Shown here piece by piece: positions 33,531-46,100 of a stretch of DNA of 64,000 nt. The stretch lies in assembly GCA_949752795.1 (NCBI GenBank), contig OX457058.1, positions 159,033,353-159,097,352 on the forward strand, read 5' to 3'. Below the pieces are notes generated by a model, which saw nothing but the letters and a program-made list of their open reading frames with translations, did no database searches and was not told the origin of the DNA. This stretch comes from Hyperoodon ampullatus (taxonomy: Eukaryota > Chordata > Mammalia > Artiodactyla > Ziphiidae). A program made the position numbers and the translations under genes. Position 1 is the first letter of the stretch; each line of letters opens with the position of its first letter.

Positions 33531-33679
33531 CTTGCTGTTTTTATTTCTATGTTATCTGGTAGGGTGGTTGCATTTCCCGATCTTGGAGGAGTAGCCTTTT
33601 GTAGGAGATGTCCTATGTGTCCCAGCAATGCACTCCCCTCTGGTCACCAAAGCTCTGTGCTCTAGGGGTACCCTCTGTG

Positions 33680-34510
33680 TGGGTTGTGTGGGTCCTCCTC
33701 TTGTGGCAGGTTGACTACTATAGGCAGTCTGGGTTAGCCTCTGGTTTTGTTGGTTGCCAGGCCTAGCCTTGTGTGGAGTCTGCCCACCACTAGTTGGCAG
33801 GGCCTGGTCATGAGGTGGCTGGTTGTGTAACCCCAGGGGGCCCTGGGTTTAGTGCTGGCTTACTGGTGGGTGGAATCAGGGTCCAGGGGATCCCAGGACT
33901 GGTACTTGCCCACTTGTGGGTGAAGTCAGGTGTTGGGGCTAGTGCCAGCCCACTGGTGGGCAGAATTGGGTCCTGGGGTTGGGCTGTAGGGCTCAAGGGT
34001 CCAAGAGCTGGTGCTGAACAACTGGTGGGTGGGTCCAGTTCCTGACACAGCTGGCTGTGGGGTGCCGGGTATCCTGAAGCTTGTATTGGCCTGCTGGTAT
34101 TTGGGGCTTGGTTTATGGCCCCGCCTATCTCAGAGCTATTGGGTAGGCTGGGTCCGCCATGGCAGGCTATGAGGTTGCAGTTGTCCTGGTACTGCTGTCT
34201 TCCTGCTGGTGGGTGAGGCTGGTCCTGAGGCTAGAGCAGTCTTGCTGGTAGGCAGAGCTAGGTCCTGGGTTCTCTGGCTGCAGTGCTCTGGGGGGTCCCA
34301 GGTCTAATGCCTACATTAGACTGGTATATAGGCCTGCATTCTGGGCCCTCTGGTGGGCAGGGCTTTGTTCAGGGGTGGCTGTGGGCTAAGCCAGTCTTAA
34401 AGCAGCTTGTTTCCTGGTAGGTGGGGCTGTGCCTTGACAGGTTAGTTAATTGGCCTGACACATCCCAGTACTGGTGCCTATAGGCTGGTGGGTGGCAGTG
34501 GAGCTGGGTT
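33680..34510 (-). repeat. Irregular minisatellite-like repeats in the old L1 5'UTR
   Basis: About nine copies of a core like CTGGTGGGTGGAGTCAGGTC (plus strand) recur at 50-100-bp spacing, with GGTCCTGGG often following. The same core, fewer copies, is present in the other two L1 5'UTRs. Open frames through this region (for example around 34474-34875) are by-products of its GC content. Confidence 0.7.
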
Positions 34511-35151
34511 CTGAGGGTGATAAGCTAAACGAGGATTCTAGAATGGCTTTTGCCAGTACCAGTGTCCACATGGTAGAAGGAGCTCCCCAAAATGGCTCTT
34601 CCAGTTTTTATGTCCCCATTGTGAGCTCCAGTTGCCTCCTGCCTCTCCGGGAGACTCTCCAAGATCAGCAGGTAGGTCTAACCCAGGATCCTTTCAAATT
34701 GCTGCTTTTTCCCTGGGTCTTGGAGTGTGTGAAGTTTTGTGTGCATCCTTTAAGAGTGGAGTCGTGTTTCCCACAGCCCTCTGGGACTCACAAAAGTAAG
34801 TCCTGCTGGCCTTCCAAGCCAAGTGTTCTGGGGGCTCATCGTTCTGGTGCAGGACCTCCAGGCTGGGGAGACTGATGTGGGGCTCAGACCCCTCACTCCT
34901 TGGGGAGAACCATTATAATTGTAATTATTCTCCTGTTTATGGGTTACACAACTTGGGGTATGGGTCTTGACTATACCGTGACTCCACCCCTCCTATCCTT
35001 CTTGTTGTGGCTCCTTCTTTATATCTTTAGCAGTAGAAGATTTCTTCTGGTAGATTCTGGTCTTCTTCATTGATAGTTGTTCTGTAAATAGTTGTAATTT
35101 TGGTGTGCCCATGAGAGGAAGTGAACTCAGGGTCTTTCTACTCTACCATCT

Positions 35152-35165
35152 CTAGAAGACCTTCT
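35152..35165. repeat. Target-site duplication of the old L1, right copy
   Basis: CTAGAAGACCTTCT; partner of 20606-20619. Confidence 0.75.
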
Positions 35166-35290
35166 CAAGGCAATTGATTAAGTTGCATTTCTGGGAAGAT
35201 GGAAACCATCATGCTATCTGTGATATGTATTCTTTCTAACATTGAGACTTCCCCTTATGTTTCATCCTAGGTAGTATCTGCTTCTGTGTA

Positions 35291-35590
35291 TAGTTGGCTA
35301 TGGGTTCTGCACTCATAGATTCAACCAACCTTAGATTGAAAACATTTGAGAAAAAATAAATTCCAGAAAGTTCCAAAAAGCAGATTTTCAATGTGCCAAC
35401 AACTATTTACATAACATTTAATTTTATTTATAATTATTTACATTTATTGGATATTATAAATAATCTAGTATGTGCATAGGTTATATGCAAATACTTTACT
35501 ATTTTATATAAGGGACTTGAGCATCTGTGGAGTTTGGTATCTGCAGGGGGGTCCTGGAATCAATACCCTGTTGATACCAAGGGCCAACTG
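35291..35590. mobile_element. Tigger-type MITE, about 300 bp
   Basis: Left end TAGTTGGCTATGGGTTC and right end ATACCAAGGGCCAACTG are inverted repeats with decay, bordered by TA at 35289-35290 and 35591-35592. Interior words AATTCCAGAAAGTTCCAAAA and TATATAAGGGACTTGAGCAT are typical of a common Tigger-derived MITE in mammals. No coding sequence. Confidence 0.85.
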
Positions 35591-35592
35591 TA

Positions 35593-38500
35593 TATGGAGT
35601 TAGATAACACTTGAGCCTGGAATGTACATTACTGCATTTGAGGTCAAGTGGCAGGGAAATCGAGGTTTCATGGTCTTGAAATTTCTACAGTTTATACAGG
35701 GGCCTCTTTAAGAAAAATAATCAAAATTCATGAATCTACAATTAGATGTAGAAGTGAATATTTATCTGGACAAAGAAATCACAGCCATTTTAAAAGAGGT
35801 GATGAATATCACAAACAAAAAAAATACAGAAAAATAATGGTTTTTACATTATTTAGCAGCCTGCCATTTGCTTTCCATAACTTTTTTTCCTGCATGCCAT
35901 TTTGATGGCTTCTTCACATAATAGCATTTTATAATATCATTTTCTATTGAGAGAATAGAAAGATAATTCAGTCTTTTCTCTAAAGAGGTTGATTGACACT
36001 TGTTTATATTTTTGATAATAATAAAAATACAGATATACTTCTCCATAGAATGGCTTCAGATTTGTACCCTTTTAAGCGTAGAAATTCTGTTCAATTTTTA
36101 TTTTACATGATTGCAATCAAAAAAGAAAAGACATGTATGGTGTTCATAATTGTGTCTTGTGTATTACTGAGTCTTTTCTTGATGGGAGAAAAGTTCTATT
36201 TTAATTATGCATCCTTGAGAACTGAATCTACTTATAATCTTACATGTCTGATGTGTAAAATTATTCACATTTTTGCACATACTAACTTCCAGCTCCAGAC
36301 CTTTCAAACTTTGTTTTTCCTCTAATCCCCTCATGCTACCAATCTTGGGCACCATGTTCACATGATGGAAACACTTTGGCCTGGCACCTTTGTGTCCAGC
36401 ATGTGTCCTGCAATGTACCCCTTTAGTGTAGCAATAACAAGCCAGCATGTGTTGACACAGTGGGCAGTGGGGATATTCCTGGAGGCCATTCCTACTAGGG
36501 GAGAACTTGCAATAACTATATGCAAAAGTTACTCAGAACCATATATCACATAAACCAAAACTAATGTATCTCCAACTGAACTGCTGCTCAGGCCCTAGCT
36601 ACCCAAATATCACCCAACACAGTTGGAGGTCCAATGCTGGGGACAGCAGAGTAGAAAAAGATAACAGTCTCAATAAGTTGTAATTAAAATTCTCACTTTA
36701 GAAAATTGTACAAACATACTGATGATGTGAACATATGGTTAGGGTTCCTCTCAGAGGCTTGGAAGGAGTTTGTGTAAGTGAGGGGCCCTGAAGCTTTAGC
36801 TCATTAGCTTCATGGTCAATCCAGCTCAGCTAACTGGTCAAGTAATTGCTTACCAGGCAAGTTCCACTTTGGGCCAAATTCTTTGGGCAAAGGTGTGTAT
36901 TCCCAAAATATGCTATTGCTTACGTGAGCTTTTTTCTCCCTGAGAGAATTCTGCCTTTGGCAGGTAGTGGTGCATAATGAAGACTTGCTTACTTTTCTCC
37001 CTGGTGAGACTGTTATGATTAGATGTGATAAACCTAATCATAACTTTAATAAGAAACTGCTTTCACCTTATTATTTGCCCAAGCTGTGTGTGGGGTTTTA
37101 TTGGCCATAAACTGTGTTTACTAATTCCTCAGACTCATGAACAAGAGGCTCTGGCCTCTTTGGAAAGCTTCCTGGCTAAGTGCTTTCTGGGCAAATCAAT
37201 TACTGTTTTTAAATCCTCCAAAGAATCAAAGGAGGGTGTTAACTGAGGCACACAATTGAAAGGAGCTTCCCTGGCAATGTCAAGACTCATTGCTTCTCAT
37301 CAATGTCAACCTTATTAATTGTGCCCTAAGAATTTTTTCTCCCATTTCCACCCCCCCCATTTGTTATAGTTGATCTCTTTATTACTTTTGAGGTGTATAC
37401 ATGGAGAGACTTCAAGTTACAGTGAATTAGCCAAGGTCTTAATAGGAAGAGTTGGTGTAATTGAGGATAGCCTAGTAAAGGGAATTATTGGATAGGCATA
37501 GGTAAGGCTAAAGGAAAGCAATACAGAATGGTGAGGTACCTCCCAAGTGTAGAAATAACAAGCCATCACATCTGTTAACTGAAGGGTCAGGTAGAAAGAG
37601 CCATTACTGATACCTGGAGGGAGATCTGTAGCTGTAAGGAAGGGTCAACAGTAGAAGTGGTGACGTCTGTTGGGGGAATATTGCCAACCTACTACCTGGC
37701 AGCATTGAGTCAGGGGAATAAACACTCTGATCTTCCTCTCATCTTGCCCTTTGATCTTCTGCAGGTGATTCTTATTGACTGAACCTGACAGCAAACCAAA
37801 GGGTGGGAAAGCCCATTGATACAGTCAGTAAAAGTCAGATTTTGAGGGCACAGGTGAAGGTGCTGAGGGTAGATAGTGGGTTTGGAGGGACAAAGAGAAC
37901 AATACTCAGCACAGAGGACTATTTAAATTGGAATCTTACCTCTACAAGATTGCCCCAAGAGGAAAAGATCTGCATATCCCTGCCTTTAGAGTTAGGCTTG
38001 CATTTCTGCCTGATGTTCTGAATTTCTCTTTTTTCAAGAAAGGACTGGCTGCCCAGCTAGAGGGAGTTCAGTCATCAGATAGCCTCAAGGCATCAACTAC
38101 AACTGGCTTTGTCTCAGCTGCCAAGAGCTGTCTTGCCTGAGGTCAAGTCATTCTTTCTGGGGTAGGCTTAAGTTGAATAAAATTAAATAGTTCAAAATCC
38201 TTCTTTTCATACTATTACGAAGTGTGTCCTATTAAATATTTGTCTTAACCTTCACCACTTTTCATTACAGGAAAACTTGTTTCAGGAATATGACATTAAA
38301 CCTTTCTTTTGAATATTTTTACTGGAACAACTCTTTCCCTGTTTCAATGGTTCTAGTAAAATGAATCTTTCAGATGCTAGAATTATCTTTTTCCCTATTT
38401 CAGTCAGTAATATTTTTCAATTTCCATATACTATAGACATTACTTCTTTAGTTTCCTTGAGTTGCAAGAAATATATCAGTGTTTACCTTGGTGAGAAATT

Positions 38501-38776
38501 GCAGTGAACAAATTTGTGCATTTTCAAGATTGTAATGGACTGAAATGTTTCCCTACTCATTTTATAATGCTTCATGTGAATTATTCAGAGAAAAATCATG
38601 GTTCAATCTGGTCACTGAATACTTCTTATTATCACTTACAATCTGCAATGGACACCATCATCTTGTGGCATGGGATCTATAAGCTAATGGTTATTGTTTT
38701 GTGTTATCTACTCTGCCACTAGTTTTCAGCCATACTAACGCCTTTTTCAACTCCCTAAGGAAATTTATGAGTTTTC
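35593..38776. other. Unique AT-rich DNA, no gene seen
   Basis: Reading frames up to 110 codons (for example 35993-36325) show no domain. No repeat recognised with confidence. Confidence 0.4.
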
Positions 38777-38790
38777 TAATTGATGATTTT

Positions 38791-38992
38791 TTTTTTTTTT
38801 GTGGTATGGGGGCCTCTTGCTGTTGTGGCCTCTCCCATAGCAGAGCACAGGCTCCGGATGTGCAGGCTTAGCGGCCATGGCTCACGGGCCCAGCCGCTCC
38901 ACGGCATGTGGGATCTTCCCAGACCGAGGCACGAACCCGTGTCCCCTGCATCGGCAGGCGGACTCTCAACCACTGTGCCACCAGGGAAGCCC
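38791..38992 (-). mobile_element. CHR-type SINE, reverse orientation
   Basis: Poly-T start, body with AGCGGCCATGGCTCACGGG and head ACTGTGCCACCAGGGAAGCC. Flanking duplications TAATTGATGATTTT (38777-38790) and TAACTGATGATTTTT (38993-39007), one mismatch. Confidence 0.95.
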
Positions 38993-39554
38993 TAACTGAT
39001 GATTTTTAAAAAGAGCTTTCTGAATGCTTTAGCGCTACATGTTTCTCCAGGTCCTCTCATGTACTGATAAGAAGTCTAAATTTCTTTTATAGTGTGTTTT
39101 ACTTTCTTTAAATGCATTCTTCGACTTTCAATTTTTTTTTCTAGCCTAGGTTTTTGTTTTATACCTGAAGTTGGGAAATATAGAACTGCTTTGAAAGCTG
39201 GTAGAATCACTAATAATATAAAACAATATTTTGGTGCAAAAGATGCATTATTGTGTTAGAGAACATTTTGCCTTATTATATGAAATAAGAGAAGTCAGTG
39301 AAAATTATTTAGTAAAATGCTTTTTATAGGATTCAAATATGAAGAAAAAAGCAAGCACATTATAATATCATTTATATAAAGTTTTTAAAAGTAGAAACAA
39401 TGCTCTATGTTGTTTGGTATAGATACAAATATATACATACATATATATACCTGTAGTCATTGTATAAGTACATATATGGGTATGAGAAACATTGAATCTA
39501 AAAAAGAGTTACTTTTAAGTTAGAAAGAGTAATAGAATTATGAATGGATACACA

Positions 39555-39790
39555 GAAAGCTTCAGTTGTTTTTGTATTTTTTATCTCTTTTTCTGTCAAG
39601 CTTCAAGCCAGCCATTTTCTTATGTATCTTCTAGTTTACTAATTCTCTCTTTAGCTGTATCTAATTTGCTCTTGAACTTGTTTATTGAGTTCTGTTTCCA
39701 TTACTTTATTTCTAGTTCCAAGGTTTCCATTTTATAATAGTTTCCAGCTTTCTGCTGAAATTCTTCATCTAATTGTTTAATTTCTGTCAC
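39555..39790 (-). mobile_element. Fragment of an old L1 (ORF1/5' region)
   Basis: CTAGTTTACTAATTCTCTCT, then TAGCTGTATCTAATTTGCTC and TTTATTGAGTTCTGTTTCC, follow the order of the antisense strand of the 5' half of older mammalian L1s. No ends visible. Confidence 0.55.
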
Positions 39791-42700
39791 GAACTTGGAA
39801 AGGTCTAAGGTTTTACCCCATTTGCAAGCCAACAAGGTATCATGCCATAGTTGTATGGATCTTGACAGAAGACAAAAGACTCCTGGTCACAGAAGTATGA
39901 CGCTGTTAAACACAGCATAGCAAGATGCATGTGTTTCATGGTTGCATTGTTCCCCTTGCTCTTCATGTCCCACAGAGGTGATGAGGAGCAGTTTAGCTGG
40001 ATACTGCACATGCAGTGAGTTTATGTCATAGCCAAGGATCTCCAACTTAGGAAACCCAAATCTTTTACAATGGGCTGCAAGCAAATCTTCCCCTTCTCCC
40101 TGGAGGGAGATATTGTTTTTATTATACTGTATAGTAAGCAAACCTTCCTGCTGCTTCAGAGAAGGGAAATTTTACTCTCTTCTAAGGCTGTTTGCTACAT
40201 AAATATCTTTTAAAAGATAGTTCAGAACAAAAGCTTTTAGTACTTTCCTTGCAAGATGGTGGAAATTCAAGAGACCCATAAAGAACTGTATTGTAATATT
40301 TTTGAACTAAATCACATATTAAAAAAATATTTTGAATATCTGTATTTTTCATGCCTGTCTTCGTGTTGTATTTTTTTTTTTAATGCACTTGGGTTTTAGT
40401 TCGTAACCAATTTGCTGTGGTCATAGAAGGTGATTAAGAAGTAAAATGTTTGATGTTTTATGTCGCTGATTTTTAGGGTTGTTTATTATTGCAGCATAGC
40501 CTGGCCTATTCTGACTGATTCAGAATATTATTTTTATTGCTATTCCTGCTATTATTAGTAGCACATGCTCAATGAGTTCGTCCAGAAACAAAACGGAAGT
40601 GTGGAATACTTTTGAATTCAGATAGCAAAGTTTCCATATGCTTCAATACATGATACTTCTAGCCCTACTTTCTACCTTTTACTTATTCCTTTTCCAGGAA
40701 GTAGAGGCATATTTGATTGATGACAGCAGGTAAAGGTTTATAAACTTTCATCCTAGCCTCCTCTCTTTTCAAGCAACCTGATTTCAGGACAAGAGTGTTT
40801 TCCTTCTCTTAACGGCCACAGTTTCCGAGAGCAGAGGCCTATTGTCTAGTTGCTATGACAGGTAGGCATGCTTACTTCTAGGAAGAAAACAGTGGGAAGC
40901 CTATATGTGGTAACATCAGATTCTCTAATCCAGTTTATTGGCACCCAAAGATATTTTGATACTTCATCTGTGTATGTCTTCTGTTTTTTAATTGGTTACA
41001 CATGGCAGTGGAAGGGGTGAAATTGTCCAGCCTCAGTCCCAACATATAGGTCCATGAAAGCCCAGATTTGTGAATCCAACATTTGCTTATAGTTCTTCTC
41101 CATTTGGGGGGCCATTTTGCATATTGCTTCATGGAAATTAATGCAGACAAAAAGAGGAATAGAGAATAGTTAAAGTCACATGGAGAAGTAATTATTGAGT
41201 ACAATCATTAACTGACTCATATCTGTAACGCCCTCACCTCCTGTAGCCTTATTCATACCGGGGTTTCAGCAAAATGACAACCACAAATCGAAGACCTTTA
41301 GAAGTTGCTTGTGAATGATCAACAACACAAATGTTGAATCCACAAATGCCAAGGGTCAACTACGTGTGTGTGCTAGTATGTGAGTTAGACCAGCGCAGAA
41401 ATAACATGAGCATTGTAATCCCCTTAACCTGCTAATTGAAAGTTGGAGGAATTCAGGCCAGTGCATGGGGTTTACTCTTTTTGCCAGAGGGCCTTTCTCT
41501 TCAGTTTTCCTTTTTTCAAGAACCACAGACATTTATTTTATTGCCACTCTATTCTGCTGCAGTTTTGCCGTGGGCTAAGAATGGAATAACTAACATGGCT
41601 TGTTCCATACTCTGAAAATTGCTGTCAGGTGTGAATTAAATGTTTTATTTGAAGGTTTGAGCTCCTTCTCATCAGCCACAATGGGAATTTTTATGGAATA
41701 ATGCTTGTTGGCACTAATATAATTCTTTTCATCTTAGACTTTCTGAGTGCTTTGTGAACGTTCTTTCTCTGCTATCTACATTTCAATGACTCCTATCACC
41801 CCTCCATCTAGGATCACTGACAGAAGCTTTATACTAACTCCCTCAACACTTCCAGAGCTGCTTGCTGTTTGGTGCAAGTGGCACACATTTGAGTAATTAT
41901 TTCTGGGTACCCAAAGAAAGGAATAAGACAACTTTGATGATCTTCTGGCATAATATTATGAATTCAGAATTTAGAGAGGGTGCTAAGGGTAAAATGTGTC
42001 CCCTGAGCTGACAGGGTGAAGAGAAAATATAATGTTAGTAGCAGTTTCAAAACAAGCAAGCAACCAATTTTCTTCTGCCCCCAAACCCACCAAAACTTTT
42101 CTTGATCTTAAAAAAGATTACAATTTGGGACTTTAAATTATTCCACATTCCCATTGGGTAGTCACATCATAACTATTTTCTAGTCACTTAGAGTTATCAC
42201 ATGTCTGAGTTGGAAGAAATGGTAAACACCATTCATAATCATTAATAATCTAGCCAAATAATTCTGTGGATGGAGCACTGAGGTTCAGAGAGATCTACTG
42301 TCTTATTTAAGATCAAGCACAAAGCTAATTAGTGCAAAGCTGGGTCACTGGACTTTTCACTTCTCTTTATTCCCACGATCTCATACCAATTCCTTCTCCT
42401 TTTTCTCCTCTTCCACCTTCCACTCTTCCTCCTCCTCCTCCTTCTTCTTCCTCGAATGTTGTAGCTAAATCTTTACCACATGGACAAGAGTTGTTTTAAA
42501 GGATGAGGAAAATATATATACTAATTATAATGCAACCAATAACTAGAAGAAGAACAGACTAGAATTATTCTTGTCATTGATGGTGGCTTTAAGTTGCACA
42601 TTGTGTCATTTAAACTTTACATTATGTCATGGGGCTTCACTTCACTAACTGAGGATTCTGCAAAACATAGGTTTTCATGTGAAGATAAAACCTAGAATGG

Positions 42701-42870
42701 GCCGTATCTTGAAATAGGAACTTTAGGAAAAATGGTTTCAGATTATAATACAAAATAATCATGGAGAACATATTCTTCAATGACTGGTTATCTTCACCTT
42801 TTATTCACCAGCAATTTTTACCTTCTTAGCTTTAATCCATCCTTTACAGTTTGAATTATGTAAAAAAAAA
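39791..42870. other. Mostly unique DNA, no gene seen
   Basis: Holds a short old-repeat terminus at about 40470-40540 (GGGTTGTTTATTATTGCAGC), a possible decayed DNA-transposon end at about 41325-41365 (AATGCCAAGGGTCAACTAC), a MIR-like piece at about 42235-42360 (minus) and a pyrimidine-rich stretch at 42400-42455 with repeated TCC and TTC. Confidence 0.4.
42400..42455. repeat. Pyrimidine-rich (TCC/TTC)n tract
   Basis: Nearly pure C and T with CTCCTCCTCCTCC followed by TTCTTCTTCC. Confidence 0.85.
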
Positions 42871-42892
42871 AATATATATATATATATATATA
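42871..42892. repeat. (TA)n microsatellite next to SINE tail
   Basis: About ten TA units after an A-run and directly before the SINE poly-T tail, so it may have grown from an A/T-rich insertion site. Confidence 0.9.
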
Positions 42893-43100
42893 CTTTTTTT
42901 TTTTTTTTGCCGTACGCGGGCCTCTCACTGTTGTGGCCTCTCCCGTTGTGGAGCACAGGCTCCGGACGCGCAGGCTCAGTGGCCATGGCTCACGGGCCCA
43001 GCCGCTCCACGGCATGTGGGATCTTCCCGGACCGGGGCACGAACCTGTGTCCCCTGCATCGGCAGGCGGACTCTCAACCACTGTGCCACCAGGGAAGCCC
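42893..43100 (-). mobile_element. CHR-type SINE, reverse orientation
   Basis: Poly-T, GGCCTCTCACTGTTGTGG, GGCCATGGCTCACGGGCC, then CTGTGCCACCAGGGAAGCCC. The flanking duplication is probably an A/T word (AAAATAT-like) blurred by the TA repeat. Confidence 0.95.
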
Positions 43101-46100
43101 CAAAATATTTTTATTTTTAAAATCCTGGGGAAGAAGTAGTAGTATATGTTGACAGCTAAGAAGACAAAAAGCCAAGGAAAATAAACCTGTTGGCTAACAT
43201 TTTGAAGGAGATCTGAGATGTATGTTTCTAACTGCCTTTCTTTAGTGGTTCCTTCTTACTTCTGTGTGATTTATATAACCTTCAATTACTGGGTAGCACC
43301 TGTACAACAGAATCATACAGTGTTAGTGCTGGCAAAGTACTAAGAGATCCCAAAACCTTCATCTCATTGCTGAGATTCAGAAGGGTAAAATGACATAGGT
43401 AAGGTCACCTTGTAATTCTTCTCTTCAAATTGATTTACTTTGGGTATAAAGATAGATTGTTCTTTACCTTCTGGAGAGATGGAATTTCAATATAAGAAAG
43501 ATTTTTATGGCAATTTGGCCACAGTCAGCATGCTCATTAAGGTAGAGTCTCTCTGGGATTACTACATCAGTGTGTTTTCTTTTATTTTTTAGCTTTAAAA
43601 ATTTTTAAATTGAATTTTAGGATATGTGTATGCCTGGTAGCTGCCTTCATTTGCAGAAAAAATTTTCTGTCAACCAAACACACTGCCTTAGGAGAAAACA
43701 GAAAGGGCAGAAGTAGCGCCAGAGAGTTGGGCCTGTTTAAACAAAGGACCATCTCTGTATGCGGGATGCACAGAGCTGAGTCCAGGCAGAGTGCCACTAA
43801 GCTTCTTTGTGAAACTCTTTAAATTCTCTCTTGCCTGCCACAATCGCCAGCAAGTTAAGAGCCTGTTTTGTAGTCTTCATCTCTCTTGGGCATCAGAATT
43901 TAGGATTTTTCCTCCCCTAAAATGACAGTAGTGTTTGCCATGCTTAGTTTGGCTTTCTTTTGATGGCTGTGTAGCACTTCTCAGACAGTGTTGTATCTAA
44001 TTCTGTAAGTTTGGCAGGAAGTTAGAGTTTAAAAAGTCTTTATGAAATGAATTTGAATGTAGTTAAATTAAAATACACTGCATCCCACAACAAAATAAAA
44101 GTTTAGGTAGATTTTAAACTTCCACTCTTTTCCTAAAATCATGAAAGAGTTCCCTTCGTAATCACTTCTTCCCACCCCCTCAATTTGTACTTGGGGAAAC
44201 AGAGGTGTGGAGGTGGTAGGGGTCTTGGCCAAGATCAAGAAAGGCAGGAAAATCTAGAAGCCTAAAAGTCAGCATCTACCACAGTACTTGAAAATAAAAT
44301 TGATCTGTTGAAGAATGAAGAAATTTTCAATTATTACTTCTTTTTTTTCATTCCACCGTGGTTACTCACCCATCAGGTCTATCATCCCAAGCCCGTATCT
44401 CCTCACTTTCAGATGACCCTATTGAATTTGATTCTGGGTAACCTGCTTTCAAGTGGGGACACTTGAGTCTCATTCACCAAGGCAGTCCCAAGGTCTGTGT
44501 CTTTTCCACGTGACTTGACCAGGGGCTTCAAGCAGTGTGTTAATTTGGGATTGCTGAGAGCACAACTCCCTGTCTACTTGTTTCTTTTAAGACGGACATT
44601 TTTAATTGGGCTCCTGATTTGGTCCTGGGGGATCTCACTCTGCTTTAATAATACATGTGACAAAATTTACCTCTTTGCTTTCCAAGTTGTTAATTATGGA
44701 GTGCATTTGAAATGAGTGATCACAGCCCAGAAAGAAATCATCCCTTTTGGATGCTTACATGCTTTCATGCTGAGAAGAAGTAATAAGCAAGGAAGGGTTA
44801 TGAAACACCTCTCCATATGGACAGTGGGCTTTGAGGGGGACCAAACAGGGTCGTAATGAGGACTTTTTGGTAATGGGCTTTTATCAAATTGTGATCAGGT
44901 TATGCTACAGATTCTACATAACCCAGAGGGCTTAACCTGCTTTCAAAGCAGATGGAAAACGAACAGATGTAGGCAAGGAGACCTTCAGACAGTTGAGTGG
45001 AATAGGTTGTTGAGCTCTTTTAGGAAGTAGAATCAGCTACTTTGGGGGAGGACAGGTTTTTTATGCCTTCTACAGTGAGGATAGCCAATTGCAGATTGCT
45101 CCAGGCTTTTGGTGATGTTTGTGGTGTGTTCTCAAACTCACATGTGTTGTAAGTTCTTATGGTTACTAAAGCTATCCCTTCTTACTTAATGAATTAGCAG
45201 TAGTTTCCTGTGAGATTTGTTACAGGTCTTCTGGCCTTCAGGCCTACAAATGCAATTTAAATACTGATGTAGTTAAAAAGATTTAAACAATCATCTAAAT
45301 CACTATGCCTTAAAAGCAGCAGAACCCAGCCAATCCATTTGCACGTGTTAACCTCAAAAGGTGAATTTAGTGGCTTAGTTCCAGAGCTTCCTCCATTATT
45401 TTCCCATTACCTGAACAGATTACTGGGCTCTGCAAATGACTTTGGGTGCCATACAAAATATTTGCTTTAATTCTCTATGGAACTATGTCCTAGAAAATGT
45501 GACTGCTCAGGAGTTGAAGTATGGAGTAGGTGTTCATGAGGTGGACATTTTATGTTATCTGCTCAAAGGCATGCTTAATTTTTTACCAAGAACAAGGTAT
45601 AACAGAGCTAAGAAAAGTTTTCCACTTTGTTTTATGAGAAAAGCCAGGGATTTTGTTTTTTATAAATCACAGACTGAACCCACATTTACCAGGCATTACA
45701 ATTACAAGGGCCTTTGGGAAACAGTCTGAGTGGACCAGTCAACGCAATCATGTTTTTGTACCTATCAGCAACCAAAAATGTAGGTTACTTTTTCGAATAC
45801 CTGGGTGGGGTTAATTTTCCTTCTGGGAACTGACCTAATAAGAGAAATGTTGCCAGTAGAAACCAGTAATCTTTCCAGAGTAATAAGCCTGCGATAGAAA
45901 AATGGTGACATTGATTACCATCGGGCCAGACATGAAGATTGAGAACCATCACTCCTGTGCTCTGTAGGGAGAAACTGTGGTGACTGTGAATGGCTGTACA
46001 TGTGGGTGATTCACTTAACATCTTTGTCATCAGTTTTCTATTTATGAAGTGCCACGTTGGGAAAGATGGTGATAAAGAGCCCTTCCACTTGGGATATCTT

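Larger units (their letters stand above)
28676..35151 (-). mobile_element. Old L1, 5' part (split by the younger L1)
   Basis: Continues the old L1 from 21425. It contains a decayed ORF2 back to an ATG position at 32003-32005, a 517-bp inter-ORF segment, a decayed ORF1 (about 32523-33530), and a 5'UTR to 35151. A SINE lies inside ORF1. With the 3' part, the original element was about 7.3 kb and full length. Numerous frame changes and small indels show it is much older than its guest. Confidence 0.9.

Noticed and set aside
34474..34875. 133-codon frame
   Set aside because: Antisense to the 5'UTR of the old L1.
45436..45729. 97-codon open frame
   Set aside because: No recognisable family or codon bias; single-copy AT-rich DNA yields such frames by chance.
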